Positions 44,850 to 54,911 of a stretch of 64,000 nucleotides of DNA are shown piece by piece; within the stretch, counting starts at the first letter, position 1; the number at the start of each line of letters is the position of its first letter. The stretch comes from Helichrysum umbraculigerum (taxonomy: Eukaryota > Streptophyta > Magnoliopsida > Asterales > Asteraceae), in assembly GCA_949592205.1 (NCBI GenBank), contig CATIUR010000001.1, positions 64,312,559 through 64,376,558 on the forward strand, given 5' to 3'. Under the pieces are notes generated by a model. That model did no database searches. It was not told the origin of the DNA and saw only the letters and a list, made by a program, of their open reading frames with translations. The translations under genes and the position numbers were made by a program.

Positions 44850-47800
44850 ATGGTGGTTAGCGCATGGTATATTAGAGATGTTTCTGCTGATGCGGAGTTG
44901 TTTGATCCATACGAAATATACCGTAAGTCTCTCAATTATTGTGAATATTTTGTTTTTTACTTTGGTAGGGTTTAAGTATATTTTGTGTATTTCAACAGGT
45001 AACCAACCTAATGTATTCAGCTTAAAGGTATATCATGGTGGGGTGTTCATCAATTTTCCAGGTAGGGCATATGTTAATGGGAAGCATAGTTTTGTTGATT
45101 TAATAAATATAGACTTGTTTTCTGTGCATGAGTTAAGGGATATGCTTCATGATATTGGTTACCCAGAAACACAACCAATGTTTTACCATTTTAGGAGACC
45201 TGATAGTGACCTAGATTTCGGACTCGTTGCTTTGGTTAATGACTCGGATACAATGATGATGGGAAAGTATGTTGGTGAGTATAAGGTAATCGATGTATAT
45301 GTTGAACACTGGGTGACTAGGTTAAATGCAGTAACTAATGAAGGACAAGAGGAATTATCAAACATAGGTAAGGCAAGTAAACAAAATTTTATAGGAGCTA
45401 ATAAAAGCTTCTTGTCAGGATGGCTTTATGATGATGATAGAAGGCTATTAGGCCAGGGTGGTGGTCCAACTGTAACTCAAATGGGCCAGGAAAATTCATT
45501 GGGCCAGGGTAGTAGTCAACAGGTAGACGAAGAACTTGATGAATTGTATACATACTCTCAATTGTATGATGATCAACCAATGCAACAAAAGGTTAAGGGT
45601 ATTCATATTGCTGATGAGGTACCAATTACCAAAAAACATGTTCAACCAAGTACATACAAGGGTAAGGGTAAGGGGATACAAGTAAAAGATGATGAATTCT
45701 CCAAAGATAGTGGGTCTACTAGTGAAGACAACAATGCCTCAGAAAGTGATAGTGATTATTTGGAGGATGAGGATAACATAATTAATGATGTTGAGGTTGA
45801 TATGAAAGATTTTTATTTGAATATAGACAAAGACATTGAATGGATTGGATGCAATGAGAAGAGAGTTGAGGTTGAGATGGATGATGTACCACTTGATATT
45901 TTAGACCTCGATGAGTTTGAAAGTGCAACAGATTCTGAAGGTGATTCAAATAGGAAAAAAGAATTGAAAAGGTTAAGGAGAAAACAGACTTTTTGTGATG
46001 AAGACAAGGTATACAAGACTCACTTTTATGTTGGTCAAACTTTTGGGCAGAAACAAGACATTAAGGAGATGGTTACCATGCATGCTGTTGAGACTAGAAG
46101 ACAATTACATTACAAGAATGATGACAAAGAAAGAGTGAGGGTGGTATGTCTCGGACTTACACCTGTTTTCACTAGTAAAGATGGTGGTCCTAATGGGTTT
46201 GGAAGTCAACAAGTAAAAAAGGCAGTAAAAAAGAAGCAACCATCTAAAGATTCTGTTGTGGGCCAAGCTAGTGGTGAGAAGAGGACATTGAATGTGGGCC
46301 AAGCTAAAGATTCTGTTATGGGACAAGCTAGTGGGGATACACTAGAAAAAAAGATCAATTCCAAAAAACATAAAAAAACATGTGATCACTTGCCCATGGG
46401 TTTTGCACATATCCAAATGCAAAAGGGATGCAACTTGGATGGTGAAGACTTATAAGGATTATCATAAGTGTCTTCAATCTAGAGATGTGAAAAAATGCAC
46501 AGCCACTTTCCTATCAAAAGAAGTTGAACAAACCATAGTACCAAATCCAGAAATACCTAACAGTGCACTTAAAGATCAACTGGAAAAGAAGTATTCATTA
46601 GGATTAAGCAGGATGAAGACTTATAGGGCTAGAGTAATGGCAAAACATGCAGTGGAAGGTGATTATGCTCATCAGTACTCAATTTTAAGGGATTACATCT
46701 TGGAGCTCCAAAGAGCTAACCCAGATACAACAGTTAAACTTGATGTTGAAGTTGAATGTAATCCAGACAGTGACACAAGACAATTTAGAAGAATTTATGT
46801 TTGTCTAGGACCATTAAAGCAGGGATTTAGAGCTGGACAAAGGGATTTGTTAGGGTTAGATGGATGTTTCATTAAGGGTCCGTTTACAGGTCAGATCTTG
46901 ACTGCAGTAAGTGTGGATCCAAATAATGGTATATATCATGTTGCTTATGCTGTTGTGGAATCTGAGAACAGTAGGTCTTGGACTTGGTTCCTTGAATGCC
47001 TAGGAGATGATCTTGAATTGAATCCCATGTCCAACTTCACTTTTATCACTGACAGACAAAAGGTTAGTTTCTATTACTTATTTAGTTGAATACTACTTAT
47101 TTAGTCGAATATTATTAAACGATGTTATTGTCATCTGATATTGTTGCATGTGCAGGGTATACTTCAAGCTATTCAAAAGTTGTTCCCATGTGCTGAGCAT
47201 AGATATTGCTTAAGACACATTCATGAAAATATGAAAGCTAAGTTCAAGGGTAAAGTCTTTCAAGATCTGTTGTGGAAGTGTGCTACAGCATCAACCATTA
47301 GACACTTTGACAGATGCATGGATGATTTGAAAAAAGTTAACCAAGATGCATATCAGTGGCTTAAAGATATTCTACCAAGACACTGGGCTAGATCACACTT
47401 CAGTGGTATGTCCTTTTATACAAATTTAAATTTTCTTAGTATTTTATGTTTTGAAAAAAGCTAATATGTTGTCAAAAAACACTAATTACAGGAAGAGCAC
47501 ATTGTGATGTGCTTTTGAACAATATGTGTGAGGTTTTCAATAGAAGACTTCTAGATGGAAGGGATAAACCAATCATCACAACTTTGGAGTTTCTTAGGGA
47601 ATACCTTATGAAGAGAATTGTTATTGTCCAAAAGGTAATTGAGAGATGTGATGGTCCCCTTACACCTACTGCCACAAAATTGTTCAATGTCATCAAAAAG
47701 AAAGCATCTGACTATAAGGTATGTAATCCAGATTTAGATTAACAATATTTTGTATTTTTGTTATTCATTAAATTTATTTGTTTATGGAAAGGTACTATGG

Positions 47801-48397
47801 AATGGAGGTCAACACTATCAGGTTAATGGTCCGTGGCAAGATCAATGTGTTGTGGATGTGGTGTTAAGGAGTTGTTCATGCAGGAAATGGGAGTTGACTG
47901 GGATGCCTTGCAAACATGCAGTGGCCACGATGTGGAATATGGGTGTGAATGGTATAGATGTTGGGGTGCCAGAAACTTGGGTTCATCCGGTATACTGGTT
48001 ATCGACTTGGAAGACCATGTATGAACACAAGATTGGTCCACTGACTGGTAGAAATATGTGGCCGATATCTGCTTGTCCAACAAAATTAGTTCCACCAAAG
48101 CATCACATACCAGTTGGTCGGCCAAAAAAGAAGAGAAGAAAGTCTGCAGATGAGTTGTTAAGTCAAGGAATGGTCAATGAAGGAAAGCTAACAAGAGTTG
48201 GTGTATCAACAATGTGTGGTAAATGCAAGACTCCTGGACATAACTCGAGGTCATGTACTGGACCAAGAGTGTCACAAAGTCAAGCTGGAGAGACACAAAG
48301 TCAAGCTGGAGGTTCACGAGCAGGTGCAGGTACAAGTGGGTCACAAGATGGTGCAGGTACAAGTGGGTTACAAACTGGTGCAGGTCAAAGTGGCTAA
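44850..48397 (+). pseudogene. MuDR-type (MULE) transposase, five exons, one frameshift
   Basis: The start is ATG at 44850 (MVVSAWYIRDVSAD). Exons: 44850-44922, 44999-47062 (with a frameshift at about 46345-46395 in A-rich runs), 47156-47405, 47492-47718 and 47792-48397; all four introns have GT and AG ends and keep the frame. Domains in order: PB1-like N-terminal domain (VFSLKVYHGGVFINF to YVEHW), acidic linker, MuDR DNA-binding region (CPWVLHISKCKRD), MULE transposase core with LLGLDGCF and ITDRQKG and candidate Glu in NNMCEVFN, SWIM zinc finger (CSCRKWELTGMPCKHAVATM), and a zinc knuckle CGKCKTPGHNSRSC. The C-terminus has a Gly/Ala/Ser/Gln-rich repeat. Apart from the frameshift it looks complete. 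Confidence 0.85.
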
Positions 48398-48974
48398 GTG
48401 TGGTCCTAATTAGTCTGTTTTTTTGATGCAAACAAAAACTTATTACTTTGTTGGTATTGTTTGCATAACTTTATTTAAATTAAGTAGTTTAGGATGTTGG
48501 TAATGTTCCTTTGATGTAATCTGGATTTAAGAATTGATGGTTGTAAAACTCTCTTTTTGTATGTTTTATGGTAGGATGTTTTAAAATTTAATGTTGTTTC
48601 TAGTTGGTTGTTTCTACCGGACTACAACCATTTATTATTCAGTAGTGTCATCAATTGTTTGTTTGCTTGTTTGAATAACTTTGGTGTTGGGATATTGTGT
48701 AGCATTGAATGCCAAATTCAAGTCTTGCAACTAACACAAAATTCGTCCATTTCATTGCCCATTAAACATTTACATACCTTGCATACATTACATTATCACA
48801 TAAAAGACCACTTGCCAAAAAAGTGAGAAACTACACTTGCCAAAAAAGTGAGAAACTACAAGCACTACTAGCTATTCCCCTTAAAAGCTCTTAAAGTAAA
48901 AGACAATGAACAAAACCCAACTAACTACTAATATTATCTTCTATTTTTCGTCAAAAAAAAAAAAAAAAAACTAC
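48398..48974. other. 3' region of the MULE transposase gene
   Basis: AT-rich. A tandem pair of CACTTGCCAAAAAAGTGAGA lies at about 48808-48860 and a poly-A run at 48951-48970. No further coding sequence is seen on the plus strand. Confidence 0.5.
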
Positions 48975-49310
48975 TAATATTATTTTGTAGCTTCTTGCTT
49001 TTCTTGCATTTTCCATAGCCACAGCTTCATTTTTGTTCATCGACCTCAAAAGTCCAGGAATAACTTCTATGGCTCTTGCACATATAGGTGATATGTGGAT
49101 AGAACCAAGTGATGAAGCCACATCTTAATCTCTGTGCTTGTTAATATTAGATAAAAATTAGGTCGAATAAAATAAATTAAAAAATTGTAATATTTACTTT
49201 ATATTCAAAAATAGGTACCTGGTTTTAACATGAGTGGAACCTTCGGCGAGTTTTTGTAGTTATCCACGAGGTGCATATTAATGATGGTGAACCACATCTT
49301 CTACAAAACT
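48975..49310 (-). pseudogene. Decayed GRF-type zinc-finger gene, convergent to the transposase
   Basis: On the minus strand, 49304-49227 encodes CRRCGSPSLICTSW and TTKTRRRFHSC, close to the zf-GRF pattern of plant proteins (Cys pair, Cys, TSWT, GRRF..C). A stop follows HSC. A second block, separated by an intron-like stretch (about 49140-49190), encodes ARAIEVIPGLLRSMNKNEAV and ENARKARSYK, like the C-terminal part of small GRF proteins. Upstream, VGSRSFV is in another frame, so frameshifts are needed. The arrangement, transposase and a second gene reading toward each other inside one pair of TIRs, recalls MuDR of maize, but this is not mudrB by sequence. Confidence 0.5.
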
Positions 49311-49407
49311 CCTTGACCCAACTGATTTGTGATTTTTTTTTTTATATTGTGTTATAATTGGAGTGGAAGAAAAATGAGGATAACGTGGGTTTTATAGAGA
49401 GGGTGGG

Positions 49408-49613
49408 GTATTAAAAGGTAGGTGAGAGGAGAAAAGTCAATTATACCCTCGTGTGTCGCACGTGATGTAAGATAACGGGCTTTTTAACACTCGTTAATAG
49501 TAGGGACTGGCAATGATACAGATTTCCGGGTCAAGGGATGAGACCCGTACAATACCCGACCCGAGGATGGGCTGTGTAACATAGGGTAAACCTCAGGGAT
49601 GGGCAATGTAATT
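49408..49613 (-). repeat. Right TIR of the MuDR-like MULE
   Basis: Inverted copy of 44523-44733, ending near TGCCCATCCC read inward from 49605. Confidence 0.85.
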
Positions 49614-49706
49614 TTTGGATATTCATGAAAAGTGGGGATTAGTTTTTGAGGGCTGATTTAGGAGGAGATTAAATAATTAACCTCCTCCTTTATAAGATAA
49701 GAGAGA
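49614..49706 (-). other. Helitron 5' terminal segment
   Basis: The minus strand runs from TCTCTCTTATCTTATAAAGG at 49706 through GGAGGAGG to the MULE insertion. Confidence 0.65.
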
Positions 49707-50604
49707 TTTAATAATATCTAATATTTAAGAGTTCATTAAAAGATGGTTTCTTATTTAGTGGGGGTAAAGTGTAACATTATTATTTTTAATCTAATTTAAT
49801 TATATATCGTTGGATCAAATTAAAAAAACTCCATCAAAAGGTCCTAATTCCTCCATGAAGTTTTGGTTTAATTATATGTATGTATAAGATTTAAGAGTGA
49901 CATTAATCTTCTACGATTGTCCTAAATTCTTCTTCTCTTTCGCAAGTCAAAGTCAACTTTTGGATATTCATATATTTCGTATACTTTTAAACAATAACCA
50001 CTTTTTTCTGTGAGCTAGTTTGCAAATAAATACAATATTGTCAGAACTAAAAAAAAAAACATTATTTCCAAAATAATAAACAAACATACAAAAAATACAT
50101 TGAGTAGGGCGTTCATCAATTCGATTTTCAGTTTTATTGGTTTTTCAGTCCGGGGTTTTCAGTTTAAAATATATCGAGATGCTAACAAAAGACCAAAGCT
50201 AACCATTTACCAGCATTAAAAGATGTATCACTGTGACTTGGTCTATAGATCGGGTTCACTAGTCACAATTTGAACAAATCAAATGAAAAAATAAAAGGTA
50301 CGTTTTATGTAAAGTGTGTTCTGCAGAAAGAGAACTGGATGCACCTTTCAGGCGGCCAATCAAAACTTTTGCCTATTTTAAACACGAACATAAAAACAAA
50401 ACCTTCTTTTTTTCCATTTCTCTAAAAACGCACGCAGCGTAAGAAGACCGAATTCACAGAAAAAGGGTTGGTTCTTTCAAACATACTATACATACAGCCT
50501 AGACAAACACAACCATTTGAAGACATTACATAAATCAGTTTAGTACAATATGTTATACAACAACAATAACATTAATCCTAACTCAATCTTCTTATGACTA
50601 ATAA
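49707..50604. other. Intergenic region and GRAS 3' UTR
   Basis: No ORF is supported. The part next to 50604 is likely 3' UTR of the GRAS gene; a definite poly(A) site could not be fixed. The rest is AT-rich intergenic DNA. Confidence 0.5.
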
Positions 50605-52245
50605 TCACCTCCACGCCGAGCAAGTTACCATCGGCCTGTTTTTCCAACCAAGAACTAGTGCACCGTCCTTTTCACCAAGCCTATAACATTCGCTATATTC
50701 TCTTAACACGTCTTGCACTGCTGTCACCACCGAATAACTCAAAGGCTGATGTGTGAACCCAGCTGCTTGTAGTCTGAACTTCCATTTATCCAAAGGCTCG
50801 TGTCTTTCAACTCGGTCTTTGTCCTCACATGCTACTATGTTAACCATATCCCTAGCCACACAATTCTCCTCTGCACTGATCCTACGTCTGTCATCACGTG
50901 GCATTACTATGTTTTTTGGCAGCTTAGCATCTACAGACTCGAACATTGCAGCGTAATAATCAAGAGCTTCCTCAAACCGTTTGGAAAATGATGAGGTATT
51001 GGTGTTTGATTCTTGCTCGAGGAGCGTCACAACTTTAGGAGTCAACATTTTGACCAAACGGATTAGCCGGTCACGATGGTTTGTTGTGCTTACACTCTCA
51101 TCAGGCATGTGGTGTAACATGTAAGGAAAGTTGACTGCTAGGGCTTCGCCGGGCTGGACCATTAGGTTCCCCCACTCAACATCACTTCCTGAAATGGCAG
51201 CTGCATGAAACTCAAAAGGGACTCCATGTTCTTCAGCAACCTTAGCTAGCCTTTGACCAACAAGGTGGAGTCCGCCTCCTCGGGCATAAGATGAGTCACC
51301 ATCATCAACTCCTGTGACACGAAGTTTTGGAGGACCACCGGGCCGCTTTGCAAGGTCTTCGATGAGCTGGACCCATTGACTACCCTGGGCTATGAGGAAA
51401 TCGATGACATGGACTTGGTTCTCATACTGCATAGCTTCTTTAATGACTACATTTGCAGATGTGTATGCAAACTTGTAGTAAGGACAGATCTCATAGAGAA
51501 TCGACATGTAGGTCATTAGTTCTTTTGGATTCGGCTCATAACATCTTAACTTTTTGTAAATTACGCTTCCCGAGGATAACTTTCTGGCCCGTAGGCCTTC
51601 TAACATGTATGCCCCCAACCGCTGAATAGGCTCACCAGTGACAGATACCTTGTTTTGTAATGCTTCCATTAGTGCTTCTGCATCTTCTTTAGCACCATCG
51701 TCCATGGCATGAGCAATGGTAATGAGGGTTTGCTTTACATCTAAATTTGAAATACCCATTTGCAACATCTTATGGTACTTGTTGGCGTTTCCAAATGAGC
51801 TAGTAATTGACCCATCATCAAAATCAGACCCCGGTCCTAACAGCTCAATCTCCATTTCTTTAAGAGCTTGCTCGACTCCACTACTAATGGGTGATCCAGA
51901 TCCATATGTGTTGTCGGGGGAAGAGTTGTGTAGATTTGATAAGCATGACTGAGCAGACCCTTGTGGGGAAAACGGGCTTCGAATATTTGATGACACACTT
52001 CCGCCAAATGGTGAGTTGTAGACGGAATATTCTACAGCAGGAGATGATTCCAAGGTGAAGAATTGTTCGTTGAGGGTCTGAGATGAAACAACAGATGTTT
52101 CTTGGTGGTGCGTGACGGGGTAACCATTGTTGTTCAAGATTTGAAAATGTGAACCCGTAAGGCAAAAGGGTTCAATCGGGTCTGGTTGGTGGTACAACCT
52201 GTGAATGGCTGCTCCTGAGCTTCGACTTTTCTGGGATGTTTGCAT
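50605..52245 (-). CDS. SCL13: GRAS transcription regulator, PAT1 branch, SCL13-like
   Basis: A 546-residue single-exon ORF. A TAG directly before the ATG fixes the start. The N-terminus MQTSQK, the FFTLESS and RSPFSPQGSAQSCLSNLHNS motifs and the C-terminus NRPMVTCSAW match the SCL13 group of the PAT1 branch. The GRAS domain starts near residue 165 (LDVKQTLITIAHAMDDG). LHR I is followed by the VHIID-type motif VHVIDFLIAQGSQW (about 277), YARGGGLHLVG, the LHR II region, FEFHAAAISG, LHHMPDESVS, VVTLLEQESNTNT, the PFYRE region and a SAW motif. GRAS proteins of this group act in the nucleus and cytoplasm; Arabidopsis SCL13 promotes phytochrome-B signalling. The usual Trp-rich segment ahead of LHR I is absent, and several core residues are changed, so it may be a diverged paralogue. 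Frame and motifs are intact. Confidence 0.9.
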   Translation of the reverse strand: MQTSQKSRSSGAAIHRLYHQPDPIEPFCLTGSHFQILNNNGYPVTHHQETSVVSSQTLNEQFFTLESSPAVEYSVYNSPFGGSVSSNIRSPFSPQGSAQSCLSNLHNSSPDNTYGSGSPISSGVEQALKEMEIELLGPGSDFDDGSITSSFGNANKYHKMLQMGISNLDVKQTLITIAHAMDDGAKEDAEALMEALQNKVSVTGEPIQRLGAYMLEGLRARKLSSGSVIYKKLRCYEPNPKELMTYMSILYEICPYYKFAYTSANVVIKEAMQYENQVHVIDFLIAQGSQWVQLIEDLAKRPGGPPKLRVTGVDDGDSSYARGGGLHLVGQRLAKVAEEHGVPFEFHAAAISGSDVEWGNLMVQPGEALAVNFPYMLHHMPDESVSTTNHRDRLIRLVKMLTPKVVTLLEQESNTNTSSFSKRFEEALDYYAAMFESVDAKLPKNIVMPRDDRRRISAEENCVARDMVNIVACEDKDRVERHEPLDKWKFRLQAAGFTHQPLSYSVVTAVQDVLREYSECYRLGEKDGALVLGWKNRPMVTCSAWR

Positions 52246-52373
52246 CTAGTAAAGGCCAATTTGAGTTCCTCAAGATATCAAGAACCAACAGCAACAATTA
52301 ATAATAGAGTATCCCCTATATCACGTGCATGATACCCTATTCAATATGTTTGCTGCAAATGCCGTTATTTGTC

Positions 52374-53328
52374 CTGAAATTCCAAAAAGATACAATAAAT
52401 TAGAAACTTGCAGGCAGCTAAACAAGACACGAATAATCAGAAACTGATGTTTGTCAACAGGGCTACATACATATCACATATGCAATATATGTGTATATTC
52501 ATTGTATGGACAAAACAAAACTTAAAAATGATGTAACCAACTGTAAAACAGATAAAGCCTGATTGCAAGATACACTCAAATATAGATTTAAGTCTAAAGG
52601 GGCAATTGACTAAAACATATAGATCCAGAAACATGATGTTATCAATAATAAAGTATGATATGCAACAATTCTAAAAAAGGCCATACATGATTAATATACA
52701 AGCAACAAAGAATGTCACAAAAATGATGGTTTTCCCAGAACCCTTGTGGGAAATTTAATTTTTATGAAAATTGTTAAAAAGATCAGATTGTTTATAGCAC
52801 TATGATCCTAAAGAACCTTAATCCGAAAGGGTTTAATCACATCAAAATCGTATTGTTAAAGTGATTGATTGAAAGAGAAATATGCATTGTTTGCTTTGAC
52901 CCCCACCCGAAAAAGAATAAGTGCATCTAAAGAAACATAACACCAGATTAACTAATTAATTTAACCTAAAAGAATTACAAACAAACAAACAGAACCCCAA
53001 TCATCAAATTGGGACTAAACGATAAAAACCCTAATTATAATAAAAGGATGAACCTTTGACTTCAAGATTTGAAATTGAACCACACAAGACTAAGCAAAAA
53101 CCCCAAATCAAAAGAACTTCAAAAAATTCAAACTTTAGAGTTTCATACATCAATAACAAAATACCCACACACAAAAAATTAAATAAAAAATCGTGTACGA
53201 TGTTCGCTTCTATTCATAATATGAACATAATTTGGGGGAAAAAATTTGAAGCTTTGAAAGTAATTGTATAACAATAATAACAAATAATAATAATAATAAT
53301 AATGATCTTCATGTATAAGTAAACATAC
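52374..53328 (-). other. Likely 5' UTR intron of the GRAS gene
   Basis: The minus strand has CACAG/GTATGTTTAC at 53329/53328 and AATTTCAG/GAC at 52374/52373. PAT1-branch genes often have one intron in the 5' UTR. Between the sites the DNA is AT-rich, without convincing ORF. A TTTAGAGAGAGAAAA tract at 53378-53394 would lie in the first exon. Confidence 0.55.
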
Positions 53329-53496
53329 CTGTGGTTTATGCTGATTGTTCTATATGAGGGTTCAAAAGTTTGATTTTTTTTTTAGAGAGAGAAAAAGATA
53401 ATAAGGATTGGGAGAGATGGGGTGACTCTTGTTGAATGAATAATGAAATGAATGCAAGTATTTTGTTCTTCTAGATGTATGTGACGAGTTTAGTAC

Positions 53497-53505
53497 ATAT
53501 ATATG
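53497..53505 (-). promoter_or_regulatory. Possible TATA box of the GRAS gene
   Basis: The minus strand reads CATATATATG about 170 bases upstream of the proposed exon 1 donor site. Placement only. Confidence 0.4.
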
Positions 53506-53519
53506 GTGTAAGCAAGGAG

Positions 53520-53904
53520 AGAGAACTTTTATTTATATGACCAAACTACCCTTATCCTCCAAGTCAGTACCAACCACATTAATCGGGGGCAAATCATGAG
53601 GTACTCTAATACCATATAATAACTTCCGGTTATTGCTCCTCATACTATTTATTTCTTTTAAATCATTTTTTCTTACGTTCTGTATCTTTCTGTACTTTTT
53701 CCGTATCTTTTCTGTACTTTTTTTTTAATCCAAAAATGGTAGAATGAGTAATTAAAAATGGTATGGAGAGAAATTGCCTAACTTTTTTCTAAACTTTAAA
53801 ACCACAAGTATTTTAGGGAATTTTAGGATATTAATATTTTAGCTTTCACAATTTCAATATTGTATATAAATTAATAAATTTTCTTAGGCAAACAAGAAAG
53901 TAAC

Positions 53905-53964
<60 letters not shown>

Positions 53965-54233
53965 TTTTAGAATCCTTTTCTATAAGAAACTAATTTTAGT
54001 AGATTGTGAAATGAATCTTCAGCTAACCCAGCTTCAATTACATCCATAATCTACATCTATCAACTCCAGCTACAATCATAATCTTTATCTAAATCTCGTT
54101 GTTACTAAACATATCCTAAACATGTTCATTTGTATACTATCAATTTTTTTTTATTAGTTATATATACCATTAAACGTACTTTAAATTGTCATATTATAAG
54201 ATAATTAAAACGTTTGGTGGTTAGAAAACATGT
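53520..54233. other. AT-rich upstream region of the GRAS gene
   Basis: No gene is seen. It contains a (TAA)n microsatellite (53905-53963). It ends at the LTR fragment. Confidence 0.6.
53905..53963. repeat. (TAA)n microsatellite
   Basis: About 19 uninterrupted trinucleotide repeats; a shorter run lies at 53277-53303. Confidence 0.95.
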
Positions 54234-54911
54234 TGTGACACCCCCAAAATTAAGCTTTGCGGAAGCGAGTTTTGGGTGCCACTAATCAAATATTAAAACA
54301 CCAAGATTACAACAAACGACTCTACATGAGACGTTATAAATATTACAAAAGTATTACAAAGTTTAAGTCATAAGTTTGAAACATAGTAGTGAGTTCGCAA
54401 AATGATTTCAGAAGATTTTAATACATAACCGTTATACAAAATATAATGCAAGAAAATCTTCATGTCTAAATGGATGCATGCGACTCGTGATAGCTAGCTT
54501 ATCCTGTAGGCCATTCCTACTGTTGATGAGCACCTGAGAATACAACACTAAAAGGTCAGCTATAAAGCTGGTGAATCTCACAGGTTTAAAATAAACATTG
54601 ATGTGATCAACATGATTATCCGACGATAATTAAACAATGTAAACCGAACAATGATAAACCAATTAGGTTCTCGAACAATGAGTTAACCATTAAGGTTACC
54701 GAACAATGATTGGCCGACACTGATATTGCACTGAGCTATGATTCAAAGCCTAACCCGATCTTTGCCTCCCGATTTGGTGACACACCCATGACAATTACTA
54801 AAGTGCCCGTTTTTAACTTGGTTGTAGCTAGCAACCCGGACGGGGACGTCACTCCCATGATAGTACTATCCTTTAGTAATCGCGCCTTATTAAGTTAATG
54901 AATCATATACT
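54234..54911 (-). repeat. Fragment of a Tekay-type LTR interrupted by Tekay-3
   Basis: Begins TGTGACACCCCCAAAATTAA and contains TTTGCGGAAGCG, ACCTGAGAAT and AAAGCTGGTGA as in the Tekay-2 LTR, in the same order and spacing but clearly diverged. It stops at 54911 where Tekay-3 begins; its continuation would lie beyond the window end. The ORF at 54710-54898 has no recognisable domain. Confidence 0.7.

Larger units (their letters stand above)
44523..49613 (+). mobile_element. MuDR-like MULE with about 205-bp terminal inverted repeats
   Basis: The left TIR (44523-44733) and right TIR (49408-49613) are inverted copies: both hold TGCCCATCCCTGAGGTTTAC, GACCCGGAAATCTGTATC or its complement, and GACTTTTCTCCTCTCACCTA. 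Between them lies a transposase gene on the plus strand and a decayed GRF-type gene on the minus strand. A clean 9-bp target duplication could not be fixed by eye. It sits inside the Helitron, close to its 5' end. Confidence 0.85.
37801..49706 (-). mobile_element. Non-autonomous Helitron with captured gene fragments, split by a MULE
   Basis: The minus-strand 5' end at 49706 reads TCTCTCTTATCTTATAAAGG, a typical plant Helitron start. The 3' end at 37801 reads CCCGCGTTGTCGCGGGTCC, then TCACCTAG: a GC hairpin 7-10 bases before CTAG. On the plus strand the element sits between A (37800) and T (49707), the Helitron target. It is 11.9 kb, or 6.8 kb without the MULE at 44523-49613. No Rep/helicase is present. 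It carries pieces of at least four host genes, all on the minus strand and all with introns retained, as expected for genomic-DNA capture. Confidence 0.75.

Noticed and set aside
47823..48125. Opposite-strand ORFs over the MULE transposase
   Set aside because: Shadows of the SWIM-domain exon, which has a clear family match on the plus strand.
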